Below, one piece after another: positions 51,740-62,884 of a stretch of 64,000 nucleotides of DNA (position 1 is its first letter; each line of letters begins with the position of its first letter). Below the pieces are notes generated by a model, which worked only from the letters and a program-made list of their open reading frames with translations, had not been told where the DNA came from and did no database searches. Both the position numbers and the translations under genes were made by a program. Source of the stretch: Xenorhabdus indica (lineage in GTDB: Bacteria; Pseudomonadota; Gammaproteobacteria; Enterobacterales; Enterobacteriaceae). The stretch is taken from the NCBI RefSeq assembly GCF_014467235.1, contig NZ_NKHP01000002.1, positions 119,527 through 183,526 on the forward strand, read 5' to 3'.

Positions 51740-53091
51740 TACTCCTCAATCAGCGACGTAGATGCTCTGTCCACCAATGGCTTAAATAAATAGCTCAGCA
51801 ATGAGCGTGACCCTGTTTTGACAAAAACTTCAACTGGCATACCCGGTTTGATATGTAGATCAGCCAGTTTTTCCATACCCTCTGGCGTAACCCTTACCCG
51901 GATTTGGTAATAAGATTCTCTGGTCACATCATCGACTAAACGATCGGCAGAAATGACCAATAATTTTCCGGTCACTTTAGGTGTACTGTTCTGGTTCAAT
52001 GCAGTAAACATCAGATCAACATCCTGCCCGATATCCACTTTATCAATCAGGTGCACCATCAAACGTGCCTCAATTTCCAGCGCACTCTGATCAGGCAAGA
52101 TTTCCATCAGTTTCTCCCCCGATGTCACAACGCCTCCCTGTGTAAATACTTTCAATCCCACAACGGTTCCCTCAACAGAGGCCGTAATAGAAGTATGGGA
52201 TAAATCAAACTGCGCTGCTTCCAGTTTATTTTTCAGCTCATTGGCCTGAACCTGAATATCTGCAAGCTGGCTGCGTACTTCACGTTGATAATCTGCCTGC
52301 CGTTGAATCATGCGCTGATGCGTTTCCTGTTGCTGCTTCTCAAGCTGTCCAATTCGCCCGGCCATCTCAGCCATACTGCCACTTAACTCAATTTGGTTAC
52401 GTTGCAGTTCCAGATAACGATTACGGGGAAAATAGCCTTCTTCCGTCAACGGACTCAGGTTAGTAATTTGTTCTTTAAGTGAAGCCTGCTGACGCTGTTT
52501 ATTTGCCATTGCTTCCCGCAGCCCTTTGATCTGGAAAATCAATCCTTCCTCTGCCTGCTGTATTCCCGCCAGATCACTTCTCAACATTTCCCGACGTGAC
52601 ATGAAAAGCTGTTTTTGCAACGCCAGGATATTGTCAAATCGTGGTTCTGAGCGTTGAGCCAGTAAATCAGGTGGAAAAACCAACGTGTCCAACTCCTGTT
52701 GTTCCGCCAGTAATCTCGCCTCAGTTGCCAATGTGGTATGTAACTGTTGCGTCAAAGAATCAATCTGAGCATTCACTTGAACCTGACTGAGCTGAACCAA
52801 TACCTGACCTGCACTGACATGCTCTCCTTCTGTCACCAGGATCTGCCTGATGATGCCATTAGTCGGAGACTGTACCGTTTTACGATTACCATCCACCACG
52901 ACAATGCCAGAAGAGGAAACCCCTTTATCAAGCGGAGCAAATGCCGCCCAGATGAAAAATCCCAGTATGCCAATGCCGATAATCAACCAGCCTAACCGCA
53001 GATAGCGATTTGCATTCAGCGGCAATAATCCTGGCTCATCATTTTGTGTACTCTTTATATCAGTCTGAACACTTTTGGTCTGATAGGACAT
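51739..53091 (-). CDS. prtC: Membrane fusion protein of the protease type I secretion system
   Basis: HlyD-family periplasmic adaptor, 450 aa. A short cytoplasmic N-terminus and one membrane helix (about residues 32-52, YLRLGWLIIGIGILGFFIWA region) are followed by the biotinyl-lipoyl-like motif SPTNGIIRQILVTEGEHVSAGQVL, a long coiled coil (about 120-290) and the C-terminal beta-barrel with SIVEGTVVGLKV-like ASVEGTVVGLKVFTQGGVV. It links PrtB in the inner membrane to PrtD. Confidence 0.94.
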   Translation of the reverse strand: MSYQTKSVQTDIKSTQNDEPGLLPLNANRYLRLGWLIIGIGILGFFIWAAFAPLDKGVSSSGIVVVDGNRKTVQSPTNGIIRQILVTEGEHVSAGQVLVQLSQVQVNAQIDSLTQQLHTTLATEARLLAEQQELDTLVFPPDLLAQRSEPRFDNILALQKQLFMSRREMLRSDLAGIQQAEEGLIFQIKGLREAMANKQRQQASLKEQITNLSPLTEEGYFPRNRYLELQRNQIELSGSMAEMAGRIGQLEKQQQETHQRMIQRQADYQREVRSQLADIQVQANELKNKLEAAQFDLSHTSITASVEGTVVGLKVFTQGGVVTSGEKLMEILPDQSALEIEARLMVHLIDKVDIGQDVDLMFTALNQNSTPKVTGKLLVISADRLVDDVTRESYYQIRVRVTPEGMEKLADLHIKPGMPVEVFVKTGSRSLLSYLFKPLVDRASTSLIEE

Positions 53092-53184
53092 CTTTACTCC
53101 CGGACAAGTTTTTCCCCGGCCAGCGGCTAAAACTATGTTGAAACCATACTGAAACTGTATTAATGCTATGAAAAAGATGGCAGG

Positions 53185-54915
53185 TCATGATGCTGTACGC
53201 TCAGCAGCCTTTGACTGTGCTAATGCCGCCATAACTTGCTGAGATGGGCCAAAGAGTTTCATTTTCCCTTGTACTAACAATAAAACCTTATTTGTTTGGG
53301 AGAGCAATGCCGGGCGGTGGGTAACGACCACAACTGTTTTTCCCTGTTCCCGTAATTCTCCAATCGCACCGCTCAGCGCTTTTTCACCGATATCATCCAG
53401 ATTGGAATTAGGCTCATCCAAGACAATTAACGATGGATTACCGTACAATGCCCGTGCCAACCCAATCCTCTGTTTTTGTCCACCAGACAGCCCCATCCCT
53501 CCCGCACCGATGACGGTGTCATAACCTTGCTCAAGATTAAGCACCAGATCATGTACGCCTGCTTTCTGCGCCGCTTCAATGACTTTTTCCGGATCAAAGT
53601 CATTAAAACGTGCGATATTCTCCGCAATTGTCCCGGCAAATAGTTCGATATCCTGCGGTAAATAACCAATGGAAGCACCCAGTTCATCCTTGTTCCATTG
53701 GTAAATATCTGCGCCATCAAGTCTCACGACTCCCTCTTGAGCAGGCCAGACGCCCACCAGCAAACGGGCCAGAGTGGATTTTCCTGATGCACTGGGGCCA
53801 ATAACGCCCAAAACATCACCAGCTTCCAGAGAAAAATTGATGTCTTGCAAAACCTGCTGATTCTTTTCAATCGGTTGAGCTGCTTTAGTTTTACCGGGAG
53901 GAGTGGCAAAAACTTTCTCTAACAACAACGCGCCCTTAGGTACGGGTAATGTCATACCACTTTCGCGCTTTGGCTGTGCTTGCAGTAACTTATCCAGTCG
54001 CTGCCATGACAGACGAGCAGAACTCCAGCTTTTCCATGCCTGAATAAGTTGTTCAATCGGAGACAATGCCCGTCCCATCAAAATTGAACCCGCAATCATC
54101 ATACCCGGCGTGATATTGCCTTCAATTGCCAGCCATCCTCCGAGTCCAAGAATTAATGACTGCAAAGCCATACGTACTGTTTTAGTGATTGCAGTAATGG
54201 ATACCGCCCGTTCACTGGCAATGCGCTGGAAATTGAGAAAACGCTCATGCAGGCCAAACCAACGCCGGCGTAATGTAGGCAACATACCCAATGCTTCAAT
54301 GACTTCGGCATTACGTAAGTTGGTACTGGCAAGGTTAGCGGAACGTAAAGAGAGCTGGTTTGCTTCCGCCAGCGGAGACTGAGATACCCATTGATTTAAT
54401 ACCGCCAATGCTATCAAAATCAGTGCCCCAATCAGCGCCAACAAGCCTAAATATGGACTGAACAGAAAAATGACACCGAGGTAAACAGGGAACCAAGGGG
54501 CATCAAAAAAGGCAAATAATGCACTGCCTGTCAGAAATTGACGAATTGTTGATAAGTCATTCAGCATCTGCCCCGCATCCGTAGAGCCATTTTTCAGGTT
54601 GGATTCATATGACGCGGTATAAACACGCTGGTTCAGGCACATATCAAACTGGCTGCCGACCCGGATCACTACCATACTTCGGATATATTCCAATCCACCG
54701 ATGATGGCATACATACCAAGCGTAATCAGCGTCAACATCAGCAAAGTCATCTCGTTACCGGATGGCAGCACGCGATCATATATTTGAAGCATATAAATGG
54801 AGGGAACCAGCATCAGTAAGTTAATAAATGCTGTAAATAAACCAATCGTCCAGAATACTTTACTGCGTGCACGGATAACATCCGTCATTTCATCTTTTGG
54901 CTGGTGTAATTTCAC
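53185..54915 (-). CDS. prtB: ABC ATPase/permease of the protease type I secretion system
   Basis: Inner-membrane ABC transporter of the PrtD/AprD type that recognises the C-terminal signal of PrtA. The membrane domain spans about residues 20-310. The ATPase shows Walker A GPSASGKST, LPQDIELFAGTI with the Q-loop, signature [15 protein letters not shown] and Walker B LIVLDEPNSNLD. There is no C39 peptidase domain. It is 576 aa, normal for this group. Confidence 0.95.
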   Translation of the reverse strand: MKLHQPKDEMTDVIRARSKVFWTIGLFTAFINLLMLVPSIYMLQIYDRVLPSGNEMTLLMLTLITLGMYAIIGGLEYIRSMVVIRVGSQFDMCLNQRVYTASYESNLKNGSTDAGQMLNDLSTIRQFLTGSALFAFFDAPWFPVYLGVIFLFSPYLGLLALIGALILIALAVLNQWVSQSPLAEANQLSLRSANLASTNLRNAEVIEALGMLPTLRRRWFGLHERFLNFQRIASERAVSITAITKTVRMALQSLILGLGGWLAIEGNITPGMMIAGSILMGRALSPIEQLIQAWKSWSSARLSWQRLDKLLQAQPKRESGMTLPVPKGALLLEKVFATPPGKTKAAQPIEKNQQVLQDINFSLEAGDVLGVIGPSASGKSTLARLLVGVWPAQEGVVRLDGADIYQWNKDELGASIGYLPQDIELFAGTIAENIARFNDFDPEKVIEAAQKAGVHDLVLNLEQGYDTVIGAGGMGLSGGQKQRIGLARALYGNPSLIVLDEPNSNLDDIGEKALSGAIGELREQGKTVVVVTHRPALLSQTNKVLLLVQGKMKLFGPSQQVMAALAQSKAAERTAS

Positions 54916-55002
54916 AGAAATCCCTTCATTATCAGAAGCAAAATAGTTTAATTATGTTCTTATCTTTATATTATTTTTTTAATATCGCTTTCTTGATCAC
55001 AG

Positions 55003-55419
55003 TTACATTTTTTTCTTGAGTGTCATGACAAGTTCCCTGCCATCAACAAGGTATGCCACCCATTGTTCAGATTCCTGACCAAAAAAGGCCCGGCTATTAC
55101 CGTCCGCGTCTGTCAAAGTGATGCCATCAGGAGCTGGTCGCCAGCCTGCAACAGCATTTCCTATCAGTTTTGTCAGACAAGCATCACTTTTCAGCGCCCA
55201 GATAGAACCTTCTGGCAAACGTGTATCCGTGAGTTCAACGCTGCACACCTGATGTTTATCCGATATCTGCCATAATCCTGTCAGTTCAGCCGGTGCAGGG
55301 AGATTCAAACTACTGGCCATACATCCTCCAATCAAAAACAAAGATAACATTATTGATAAAGTGCAAGATTTCAATAAAGCAAACAACGCATTGAAGGAAA
55401 CTAAATGTCGTTGTAACAT
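55003..55419 (-). CDS. inh: Serralysin inhibitor Inh (aprin-type)
   Basis: Periplasmic inhibitor that protects the cell from its own protease, 138 aa. The frame runs up to 55524, overlapping prtA, but the ATG at 55419 has a strong AGGAGG and starts a signal sequence (hydrophobic residues 10-33). The mature protein contains the I38-type motif LTGLWQISDK (about 46-55), two Cys (VCSVEL, DACLTK) that would form the conserved disulfide, and a WRPAPDGI segment. The signal ends LIGGC, a possible lipobox, so it may be a lipoprotein. Confidence 0.9.
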   Translation of the reverse strand: MLQRHLVSFNALFALLKSCTLSIMLSLFLIGGCMASSLNLPAPAELTGLWQISDKHQVCSVELTDTRLPEGSIWALKSDACLTKLIGNAVAGWRPAPDGITLTDADGNSRAFFGQESEQWVAYLVDGRELVMTLKKKM

Positions 55420-55431
55420 TGCCCCTCCTAT

Positions 55432-55462
55432 AAAAAGCTGCCGCCTGAACAACAGGCAGCAG
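55432..55462 (-). terminator. Terminator/attenuator between prtA and inh
   Basis: On the minus strand CTGCTGCCTG (55462-55453) pairs with CAGGCGGCAG (55447-55438): 10 pairs with one G-T, a 5-base loop, followed by CTTTTT. It sits just after prtA and right before the inh RBS, so most transcripts should end after prtA and a minority read on into inh-prtBCD. Confidence 0.9.
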
Positions 55463-55486
55463 TTTGTTTTATTAAAATGAATGTTA

Positions 55487-57280
<1,794 letters not shown>

Positions 57281-57324
57281 AATGCCCCGGTTACGCAAGA
57301 AATTCGACAACCGGGGCATTTTCA
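57281..57324. terminator. Strong terminator between rlmM and prtA
   Basis: AATGCCCCGGTT (57281-57292) pairs perfectly with AACCGGGGCATT (57309-57320), with a T run on the + side and an AT-rich run on the minus side. It ends leftward rlmM transcription before the prt operon. Confidence 0.92.
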
Positions 57325-57366
57325 GATTGCTTTCAGCAACAAGGGCAGGAAAAATAAAGAAGAGTA

Positions 57367-57423
57367 TATACCCTACGGATTTTAAGATGCAGCTTGGATG
57401 CAACTTGAAAGACGACGGGTATA
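57367..57423. repeat. ERIC-like short inverted-terminal element, copy C
   Basis: TATACCC (57367-57373) to GGGTATA (57417-57423), 57 bp, with inner GATGCAGCTTGGATGCAACTTGAAAGACG. It is located between rlmM and its terminator, so it is within the rlmM 3' end. Confidence 0.75.
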
Positions 57424-57435
57424 CCAAACAAATAA

Positions 57436-58533
57436 TCAATAATCGCGGTTCATTGCATAAACAGACCAGATACGTTGAATGTGTACTGTTATCTCTTCAC
57501 GGTCGTGATACAAATGTTTCGCCTGAATTTTGGCATTAACTCCATTTTCTTTCAATTTTTGTTCAATTTTTTGTAAAATATTAGCAACTTCTTCGTAACG
57601 TTTTTTCATTGGCAACTTGAGGTTGAAAATAGCTTCCCGACACCAGCTTTTAACCAACCAATCCGTCATAAGTTGTGCAACTTTAGCCGGTTTCTCAACC
57701 ATATCGCACACTAACCAATAAATATTTTTTATCGGTGGTTCAAACTTAAAGCCATCCACACGATGATGCTTCACCTGACCAGTATCCATCAGGCTATCAG
57801 CCATTGGCCCATTATCTACCGCATGAACGATCATACTGCGCTTCACTAGCTGGTAAGTCCATCCACCCGGACAAGCACCCAAGTCTACGGCATACAAGCC
57901 ACTATCGAGACGCTCCTCCCATTCGTCATAAGGAATAAAGATATGAAAAGCCTCTTCCAACTTCAGTGTTGAACGGCTCGGAGCATCTGACGGGAATTTC
58001 AGACGCGGGATCCCCATGTAAAAACGGGAATTATTATTACTGTAGGAATACCCTACATAGCAGCATCCGGGGGCAATAAAAAACACATGAACCACGGGGC
58101 GGGTATAGTTTTCCTTAATCAGCAGGATCTTTTCCTGCCGCATCGCATTACGCAAAGGAACTGTAAACTTACGACAGAATTTCATCAGTTCCTTGCTTTC
58201 ATTGGTATCCGGCACTTCCACACGCAGTTCACCAGCGCGCTCAATAACGCTGCTCAGCATCCCAATGATCGGTGTAATACGATCTTCCTGCGGTAAATCT
58301 TTCAGCAGCTCACCGACAACCAACATTTGGCGGGCAAAAATCAATTCACGGAATGGAATTTCACGAATAAGACGGTCAGCATCATCATGCTGATAACACT
58401 CAAACAGCACATAACCACTGTTTTCTTTCACACGAGCGAAACCGTAAATGTCTTTCTTACTCGCTTTATCTGTAATTTCTGCCGCACACTCTTTTTCAAA
58501 CCCAGGGCGGCAATACAAAGCAACTTTATTCAT
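57436..58533 (-). CDS. rlmM: 23S rRNA (cytidine-2498-2'-O)-methyltransferase
   Basis: YgdE/RlmM methylates the ribose of C2498 in 23S rRNA. The N-terminal THUMP domain is followed by a Rossmann-type methyltransferase with the SAM motif [17 protein letters not shown] (about 219-235), catalytic region [10 protein letters not shown], and [13 protein letters not shown]. It is 365 aa against 366 in E. coli. It overlaps ygdD by 8 bases. Confidence 0.96.
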   Translation of the reverse strand: MNKVALYCRPGFEKECAAEITDKASKKDIYGFARVKENSGYVLFECYQHDDADRLIREIPFRELIFARQMLVVGELLKDLPQEDRITPIIGMLSSVIERAGELRVEVPDTNESKELMKFCRKFTVPLRNAMRQEKILLIKENYTRPVVHVFFIAPGCCYVGYSYSNNNSRFYMGIPRLKFPSDAPSRSTLKLEEAFHIFIPYDEWEERLDSGLYAVDLGACPGGWTYQLVKRSMIVHAVDNGPMADSLMDTGQVKHHRVDGFKFEPPIKNIYWLVCDMVEKPAKVAQLMTDWLVKSWCREAIFNLKLPMKKRYEEVANILQKIEQKLKENGVNAKIQAKHLYHDREEITVHIQRIWSVYAMNRDY

Positions 58534-58921
58534 GGCCAGGCGCCGATTTCCTTAGACGCAAAGCGCCAATTAATACACACAACCAACCGATGAGGAAACT
58601 CAACCCACCGATAGGTGTTAGATAAACCAAAAATTTTAGCGGTAAAAAGGCCAGACAATAAAGGCTGCCACTAAACAGTACGATCCCTATTGCAAAAAAT
58701 ATTCCTGCCCGGCTGAATTGTACCGATGGCTGCCATATCAATACAGCCGCCAGAGCCATCATAGCCAGTGTATGTAATCCTTGATATTGCAAGCCAGTCT
58801 GTAGCCATTCCATTTGCTGTGGCCGCAATACCGATGCCAGAAGATGGGCACCTATTGCACCAAAAGCTACATAGAAGAAACCGCTGATCCCGGAAAAAAT
58901 AAGCATCGCACGGCTGTTCAT
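58526..58921 (-). CDS. ygdD: DUF423 membrane protein YgdD
   Basis: 131-aa inner-membrane protein of unknown function with four hydrophobic helices. The family patterns [15 protein letters not shown] (about 8-22) and [13 protein letters not shown] (about 87-99) with GGLSFLIGW are present. The frame extends to 58954, but the ATG at 58921 (MNSRAMLIF) matches E. coli YgdD and has AGGAG upstream. It sits between gcvA and rlmM as in E. coli. Confidence 0.93.
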   Translation of the reverse strand: MNSRAMLIFSGISGFFYVAFGAIGAHLLASVLRPQQMEWLQTGLQYQGLHTLAMMALAAVLIWQPSVQFSRAGIFFAIGIVLFSGSLYCLAFLPLKFLVYLTPIGGLSFLIGWLCVLIGALRLRKSAPGHE

Positions 58922-58950
58922 CGCTCTGCTCCTACTCTCATTCGTCAGTA

Positions 58951-59871
58951 TCATTCATTAGTAATAAAACCTAATCTTTCCTGCTCACTTGCAGCCTGTG
59001 CAAGGATCCATTTACGGAAAGCCGCTATCTTGCCCAATTCTGCCTGATTATCATGGCAAACTAAATAAAATGCATTCTTACTAACCAGGACATCATTGAA
59101 CGGACAAACAAGACGGCCTGCATCAATTTCATTCTGTGCCATCACATTATTCGCAAGTGCTATGCCCTGCCCATGTACCGCAGCCTGAATGACCATTGCG
59201 CTGTGGCTGAATATCGGACCTTGTTGCACATTGATCAATTGCTGTATATCAAGTTGACGAACATAGGCTTGCCAGTCGCGTCTGGAAGAATCATGCAATA
59301 AAGTGTGGTTGGCGAGATCCGCCGGTGTTTTCAGTGGGCGCTCCCCCATTAACAAAGAAGGAGAACATACAGGCAGCAAATATTCAGGATAAAGACGGTC
59401 TGTCCGCAACCCCGGCCAGTGACCCCGACCATAAAAAATCGCCACATCAACATCATCTGCCAGCTTATCTTCTTCCCGATCCACAGCCTGAATTCTGACA
59501 TCAATACCCGGAAAACTCTGGTTAAAACCAGAAAGCCGCGGCACTAACCATTGAATCGCAAAGCTAGGGGATAAACTTACCGTCAACGCACCTTTGGCAC
59601 TACGTGCCTGAAGTTTTCGGGTAGCTTCATTGATAGCTGTGAAGATTTCTTTAATATCCAGATAGTAACTTTGCCCATCTTCCGTCAGCAACAAAGAACG
59701 GTTACGACGACGAAACAGCTTCAGTCCCAAAAAATCCTCCAGACTTTTCATCTGATGGCTGACCGCAGCTTGAGTGACAAATAATTCTTCTGCCGCTTTA
59801 GTAAAACTTAAATGACGAGCGGCAGCATCAAAAACTCGTAACGCATTGAGTGGTGGTAAACGTTTGGACAT
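58951..59871 (-). CDS. gcvA: LysR-type regulator GcvA
   Basis: Regulator of the glycine cleavage operon and activator of gcvB. The N-terminal winged HTH spans residues 5-64 (LNALRVFDAAARHLSFTKAAEELFVTQAAVSHQ and so on); the C-terminal periplasmic-binding-like effector domain begins near 92. It is 306 aa against 305 in E. coli. It is transcribed divergently from GcvB, with the shared 120-base control region carrying both promoters. Confidence 0.95.
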   Translation of the reverse strand: MSKRLPPLNALRVFDAAARHLSFTKAAEELFVTQAAVSHQMKSLEDFLGLKLFRRRNRSLLLTEDGQSYYLDIKEIFTAINEATRKLQARSAKGALTVSLSPSFAIQWLVPRLSGFNQSFPGIDVRIQAVDREEDKLADDVDVAIFYGRGHWPGLRTDRLYPEYLLPVCSPSLLMGERPLKTPADLANHTLLHDSSRRDWQAYVRQLDIQQLINVQQGPIFSHSAMVIQAAVHGQGIALANNVMAQNEIDAGRLVCPFNDVLVSKNAFYLVCHDNQAELGKIAAFRKWILAQAASEQERLGFITNE

Positions 59872-59959
59872 GTTGATTTCTTGTATGGTGGTTACGATAC
59901 CGGTAACTCTTTTCGATCAGGTATTAGTTTTTATAATCCGAATCATTATAATTTGTCCA

Positions 59960-59988
59960 TTGATGATATACCAGCAAATCCCTATAGT
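59960..59988 (+). promoter_or_regulatory. gcvB promoter
   Basis: TTGATG (59960-59965), a 17-base spacer and TATAGT (59983-59988) stand 6 bases before the expected RNA start at 59995. GcvA sites are expected upstream in the gcvA-gcvB gap; I did not resolve them individually. Confidence 0.8.
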
Positions 59989-59994
59989 GTGCGC

Positions 59995-60224
59995 ACTTCC
60001 TAAGCCGGAACGAAAAGTAGCTCTGTCGCAAGGCAAATTTGGAATGATACAAATTTGTAAAAGCACATAGATACTTTTGGCTTTGTGGTTGTGATGTTGT
60101 GTTTGCAAGTTGTCTGGGAAACCAGACTTTGTAGCATATGCTACTGTTTTTTTTCACTTCCTGTACATTTACCCTGTCTGTCCATAGTGATTTTTTAATG
60201 CACCGCAATTGCGGTGCTTTTTTT
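59995..60224 (+). ncRNA. gcvB: GcvB small RNA
   Basis: Hfq-dependent small RNA that represses many amino-acid and peptide transporter mRNAs. It begins ACTTCCTAAGCCGGAACGAA as in E. coli (ACTTCCTGAGCC...). The G/U-rich seed R1 is at about 60079-60107 (GGTTGTGATGTTGTG). The conserved CACTTCCTGTACATTTACCC is at about 60156-60175, and the terminator GCACCGC-AATT-GCGGTGC with seven T ends at 60224. It is about 230 nt against roughly 205 in E. coli, the extra bases lying in the 5' third. It is divergent from gcvA, as in other enterobacteria. Confidence 0.96.
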
Positions 60225-60337
60225 CTCTGCTTTGCTGTAAAATCCCTCAAACTTAATTAAAGAAAAATTTATTTTTTTATACCTTCTGGACTGTAGAACG
60301 AAAGGTATACGACATAGCATTCAAATTAACATCATTT

Positions 60338-61591
60338 ATGAAAGCCTTTGATTCAGAAAAATTTCGCCAACAATTTCCTGCATTACTACCATCCTCTGAG
60401 TATCCAAAACCGACTGTGTTTCTGGATAGCGCAGCGACTTCTCTCAAACCCACATGTATGATTGAGGCGACTCAACGCTATTACCAGAATCACAGTGCAA
60501 CTGTTCATCGCAGTCAACACGCAGCTGCACAAGCAATGACCGCACGTTATGAACAGGCGCGTTCTTTAGTCGCTGAATTGCTCAATGCATCGCAACCTGA
60601 AAATATTATCTGGACAAAAGGCACCAGCGAAGCCATTAATCTGGTTGCGCAAGGGTATTTCCGTTCCCGCTTATCTGCTGATGATGAAATTATCGTCAGT
60701 GAACAAGAACATCACTCCAATCTACTACCGTGGCTGATTCTGGCAGAACAAACTGGTGCTAAACTCGTTAAGTGGCCGATTGAAAAACGATATCAACAAA
60801 AACAATATCAACAAAAACAGTATCAACCAGAAATTAAAACACTGGCAGAACTACTCAATGAAAAAAGCCGATTGATTGCTATCAGCCAAATGTCAAATGT
60901 GACCGGAGCTACTGTTGATTTAACACAAATCACAGCTCTCGCCCATCAATATAACTGTCTGGTATTGGTCGATGGTGCTCAAGGCATTGTTCACACTCCC
61001 GCCGATGTACAACAGTTAGATATCGATTTTTATGCTTTCTCTGCACATAAGCTCTATGGGCCTAATGGGTTGGGAGTATTATATGGAAAAGGATCACTGC
61101 TGAATGCCATGTCTCCGTGGCAAGGGGGCGGGAAAATGCTTACACAGGTCTCCTTCGACAGTTTTACACCAGAAGCAGTACCTTATCGTTTTGAGGCCGG
61201 AACACCGAACGTTGCCGGAGTCATCGGGTTTGCTGCTACATTGGAATGGTTAAAAACACTCGATACTTCACTTGCCGAATCCTATGCTGTTACCCTGACA
61301 GATTATGCTGAGCAGCAACTCAGCGCGATACCGGGCTTTATCAGTTATCGTGCAACAGGAGCCAGCCTATTGGCCTTCAACTTTGCAGGCATACATCATC
61401 ATGATCTGGCAACGCTGCTTGCTGAACAGAATATTTCCCTACGTTCAGGGCAGCACTGCGCCCAACCTCTGCTTGATGCCTTGGGGATCAACGGTTGCCT
61501 GCGGGCTTCTTTTATGCCTTATAACACCCAACAAGATGCAGATAAATTAGTCAGTACAATAAAATTTGCCCTGTCACTGCTTGAGGAATAA
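60338..61591 (+). CDS. csdA: Cysteine desulfurase CsdA
   Basis: PLP-dependent SufS-type desulfurase that supplies persulfide sulfur, partner of CsdE and TcdA. PLP Lys is in AFSAHKLYGPNGLGVLYG (about 228-245); the persulfide Cys is in RSGQHCAQPLLDA (about 376). It is 417 aa against 401 in E. coli; part of the surplus is an in-frame tandem repeat (YQQKQ) at about residues 152-166. csdE follows after 7 bases. Confidence 0.96.
   Translation: MKAFDSEKFRQQFPALLPSSEYPKPTVFLDSAATSLKPTCMIEATQRYYQNHSATVHRSQHAAAQAMTARYEQARSLVAELLNASQPENIIWTKGTSEAINLVAQGYFRSRLSADDEIIVSEQEHHSNLLPWLILAEQTGAKLVKWPIEKRYQQKQYQQKQYQPEIKTLAELLNEKSRLIAISQMSNVTGATVDLTQITALAHQYNCLVLVDGAQGIVHTPADVQQLDIDFYAFSAHKLYGPNGLGVLYGKGSLLNAMSPWQGGGKMLTQVSFDSFTPEAVPYRFEAGTPNVAGVIGFAATLEWLKTLDTSLAESYAVTLTDYAEQQLSAIPGFISYRATGASLLAFNFAGIHHHDLATLLAEQNISLRSGQHCAQPLLDALGINGCLRASFMPYNTQQDADKLVSTIKFALSLLEE
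60791..60830 (+). repeat. 15-bp in-frame tandem repeat in csdA
   Basis: TATCAACAAAAACAA is repeated as TATCAACAAAAACAG and again partially (TATCAACCAG), 2.7 copies, encoding YQQKQ units. It falls in a loop region between two conserved blocks, so a length change would be tolerated. Confidence 0.9.
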
Positions 61592-61598
61592 ATCACTA

Positions 61599-62051
61599 AT
61601 GACATCACTGCCAACTCCTATCCTTGCCCCACATCCGTTTGGTACAGAAATTACGGAGCAACAACTGATTGAAAAATTTGAGCAATGCCGGCTGTGGGAA
61701 GATCGCTATCGGCAACTCATCGGGCTTGCTAAAAAGCTACCGAACTTGCCCGATGAGTTAAAACAACAGCAGATTGAGATTTCCGGCTGTGAAAACCGGG
61801 TTTGGCTGGGGCATCAATTGCTTGCTGAAAACCGCCTGCATTTTTATGGTGACAGCGAAGGGCGCATCGTGAAAGGCTTATTAGCATTTATCCTGACCAC
61901 AGTGGAAGGAAAAACAGCGGAACAGGTCTTACAAACGCCATTAACCGAGTTGTTTCAGCAAGCAGGCCTCGAACAACAATTAAGTGGATCGCGGCTCAAC
62001 GGTGTAAAATCGTTGATTAAGGCCGTGCAGGAAATTGCCCGCTCGTACTAA
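61599..62051 (+). CDS. csdE: Sulfur acceptor protein CsdE
   Basis: SufE-like acceptor that takes sulfur from CsdA; the acceptor Cys lies in IEISGCENRVWLGHQ (about residue 63). The ATG at 61599 (MTSLPTP) follows the csdA stop with GAGG upstream and gives 150 aa (E. coli 147); the longer frame from 61566 lies inside csdA and is unlikely. CsdE passes sulfur to TcdA, encoded convergently next door. Confidence 0.95.
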   Translation: MTSLPTPILAPHPFGTEITEQQLIEKFEQCRLWEDRYRQLIGLAKKLPNLPDELKQQQIEISGCENRVWLGHQLLAENRLHFYGDSEGRIVKGLLAFILTTVEGKTAEQVLQTPLTELFQQAGLEQQLSGSRLNGVKSLIKAVQEIARSY

Positions 62052-62068
62052 ATTTGTTCATACCAAAA

Positions 62069-62884
62069 CTAAAGACAGTTTTCCCGTTCCGCTTTAGCCA
62101 CCATTTTTTTCAATGCGTGAGATACAGCAACGAAGCCAAAAGTCGCCGTAACCATTGTTGCGGCACCAAAACCAGAGGCACAATCCATCCGTTTTGAGCC
62201 ATCAGCCGTACTTTTGGCCGCACAAACCGTGCCATCAGATTGTGGATACACCAGTTGTTCCGTTGAGAAAACACAGTCGATGCCCAATTTTCCTTTACCG
62301 TTCTTCACAACCCGATAATCAGATTTCAGACGTTCTTTCAATTTGGCAGCTAAAGGGTCCTGCACTGTTTTGGCTAAATCCACGACCTGAATCTGGGTCG
62401 GATCAAGCTGCCCACCCGCGCCACCCGTTGTTACCACAGGGATCTTATAACGACGACAATAAGCCAGCAGGGCAGCTTTCGAACGCACGCTGTCAATCGC
62501 ATCAATGACATAGTTAAAATCCATTGATATCAATTCAGCAACATTGTCGGACGTAACAAAATCATCAATACAAGTGACCTGACATTCAGGATTAATCGCC
62601 CGTATCCGCTCTGCTATCACTTCCGTTTTTGGTAATCCCACATTCTGCACTAATGTATGTAATTGACGATTGGTATTGGTAATGCAGACATCATCCATAT
62701 CAATCAGCGTAATCGCCCCAATACCCGTGCGGGCTAACGCTTCCGCTGCCCATGAACCGACACCACCGATGCCAACCACACAAACATGTGAACGGGCGAA
62801 TAATGAAAGTGCTTTCTGGCCATATAATCGTGCAGTACCAGCAAAACGGTGAAGATAAGCATTAGAGAGAGAAACTTGCATCAA
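62069..62884 (-). CDS. tcdA: tRNA threonylcarbamoyladenosine dehydratase
   Basis: E1-like (ThiF/MoeB) enzyme that cyclises t6A37 to ct6A37 in tRNA. ATP-binding GIGGVGSWAAEALARTGIG (about 38-56), then LIDMDDVCITNTNRQ (about 60-74) and IDAIDSVRSKAALL (about 122-135). It is 271 aa against 268 in E. coli (CsdL/YgdL). TrmO at the other end of the window acts on the same modified base. Confidence 0.96.
   Translation of the reverse strand: MMQVSLSNAYLHRFAGTARLYGQKALSLFARSHVCVVGIGGVGSWAAEALARTGIGAITLIDMDDVCITNTNRQLHTLVQNVGLPKTEVIAERIRAINPECQVTCIDDFVTSDNVAELISMDFNYVIDAIDSVRSKAALLAYCRRYKIPVVTTGGAGGQLDPTQIQVVDLAKTVQDPLAAKLKERLKSDYRVVKNGKGKLGIDCVFSTEQLVYPQSDGTVCAAKSTADGSKRMDCASGFGAATMVTATFGFVAVSHALKKMVAKAERENCL

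Noticed and set aside
57282..57539. 85-codon plus-strand frame upstream of prtA
   Set aside because: It runs through the terminator hairpin and ERIC-like copy C and into the rlmM end; not a gene.
59917..60250. Short frames across the gcvA-csdA gap
   Set aside because: This DNA is the GcvB RNA gene; the frames have no RBS or family.
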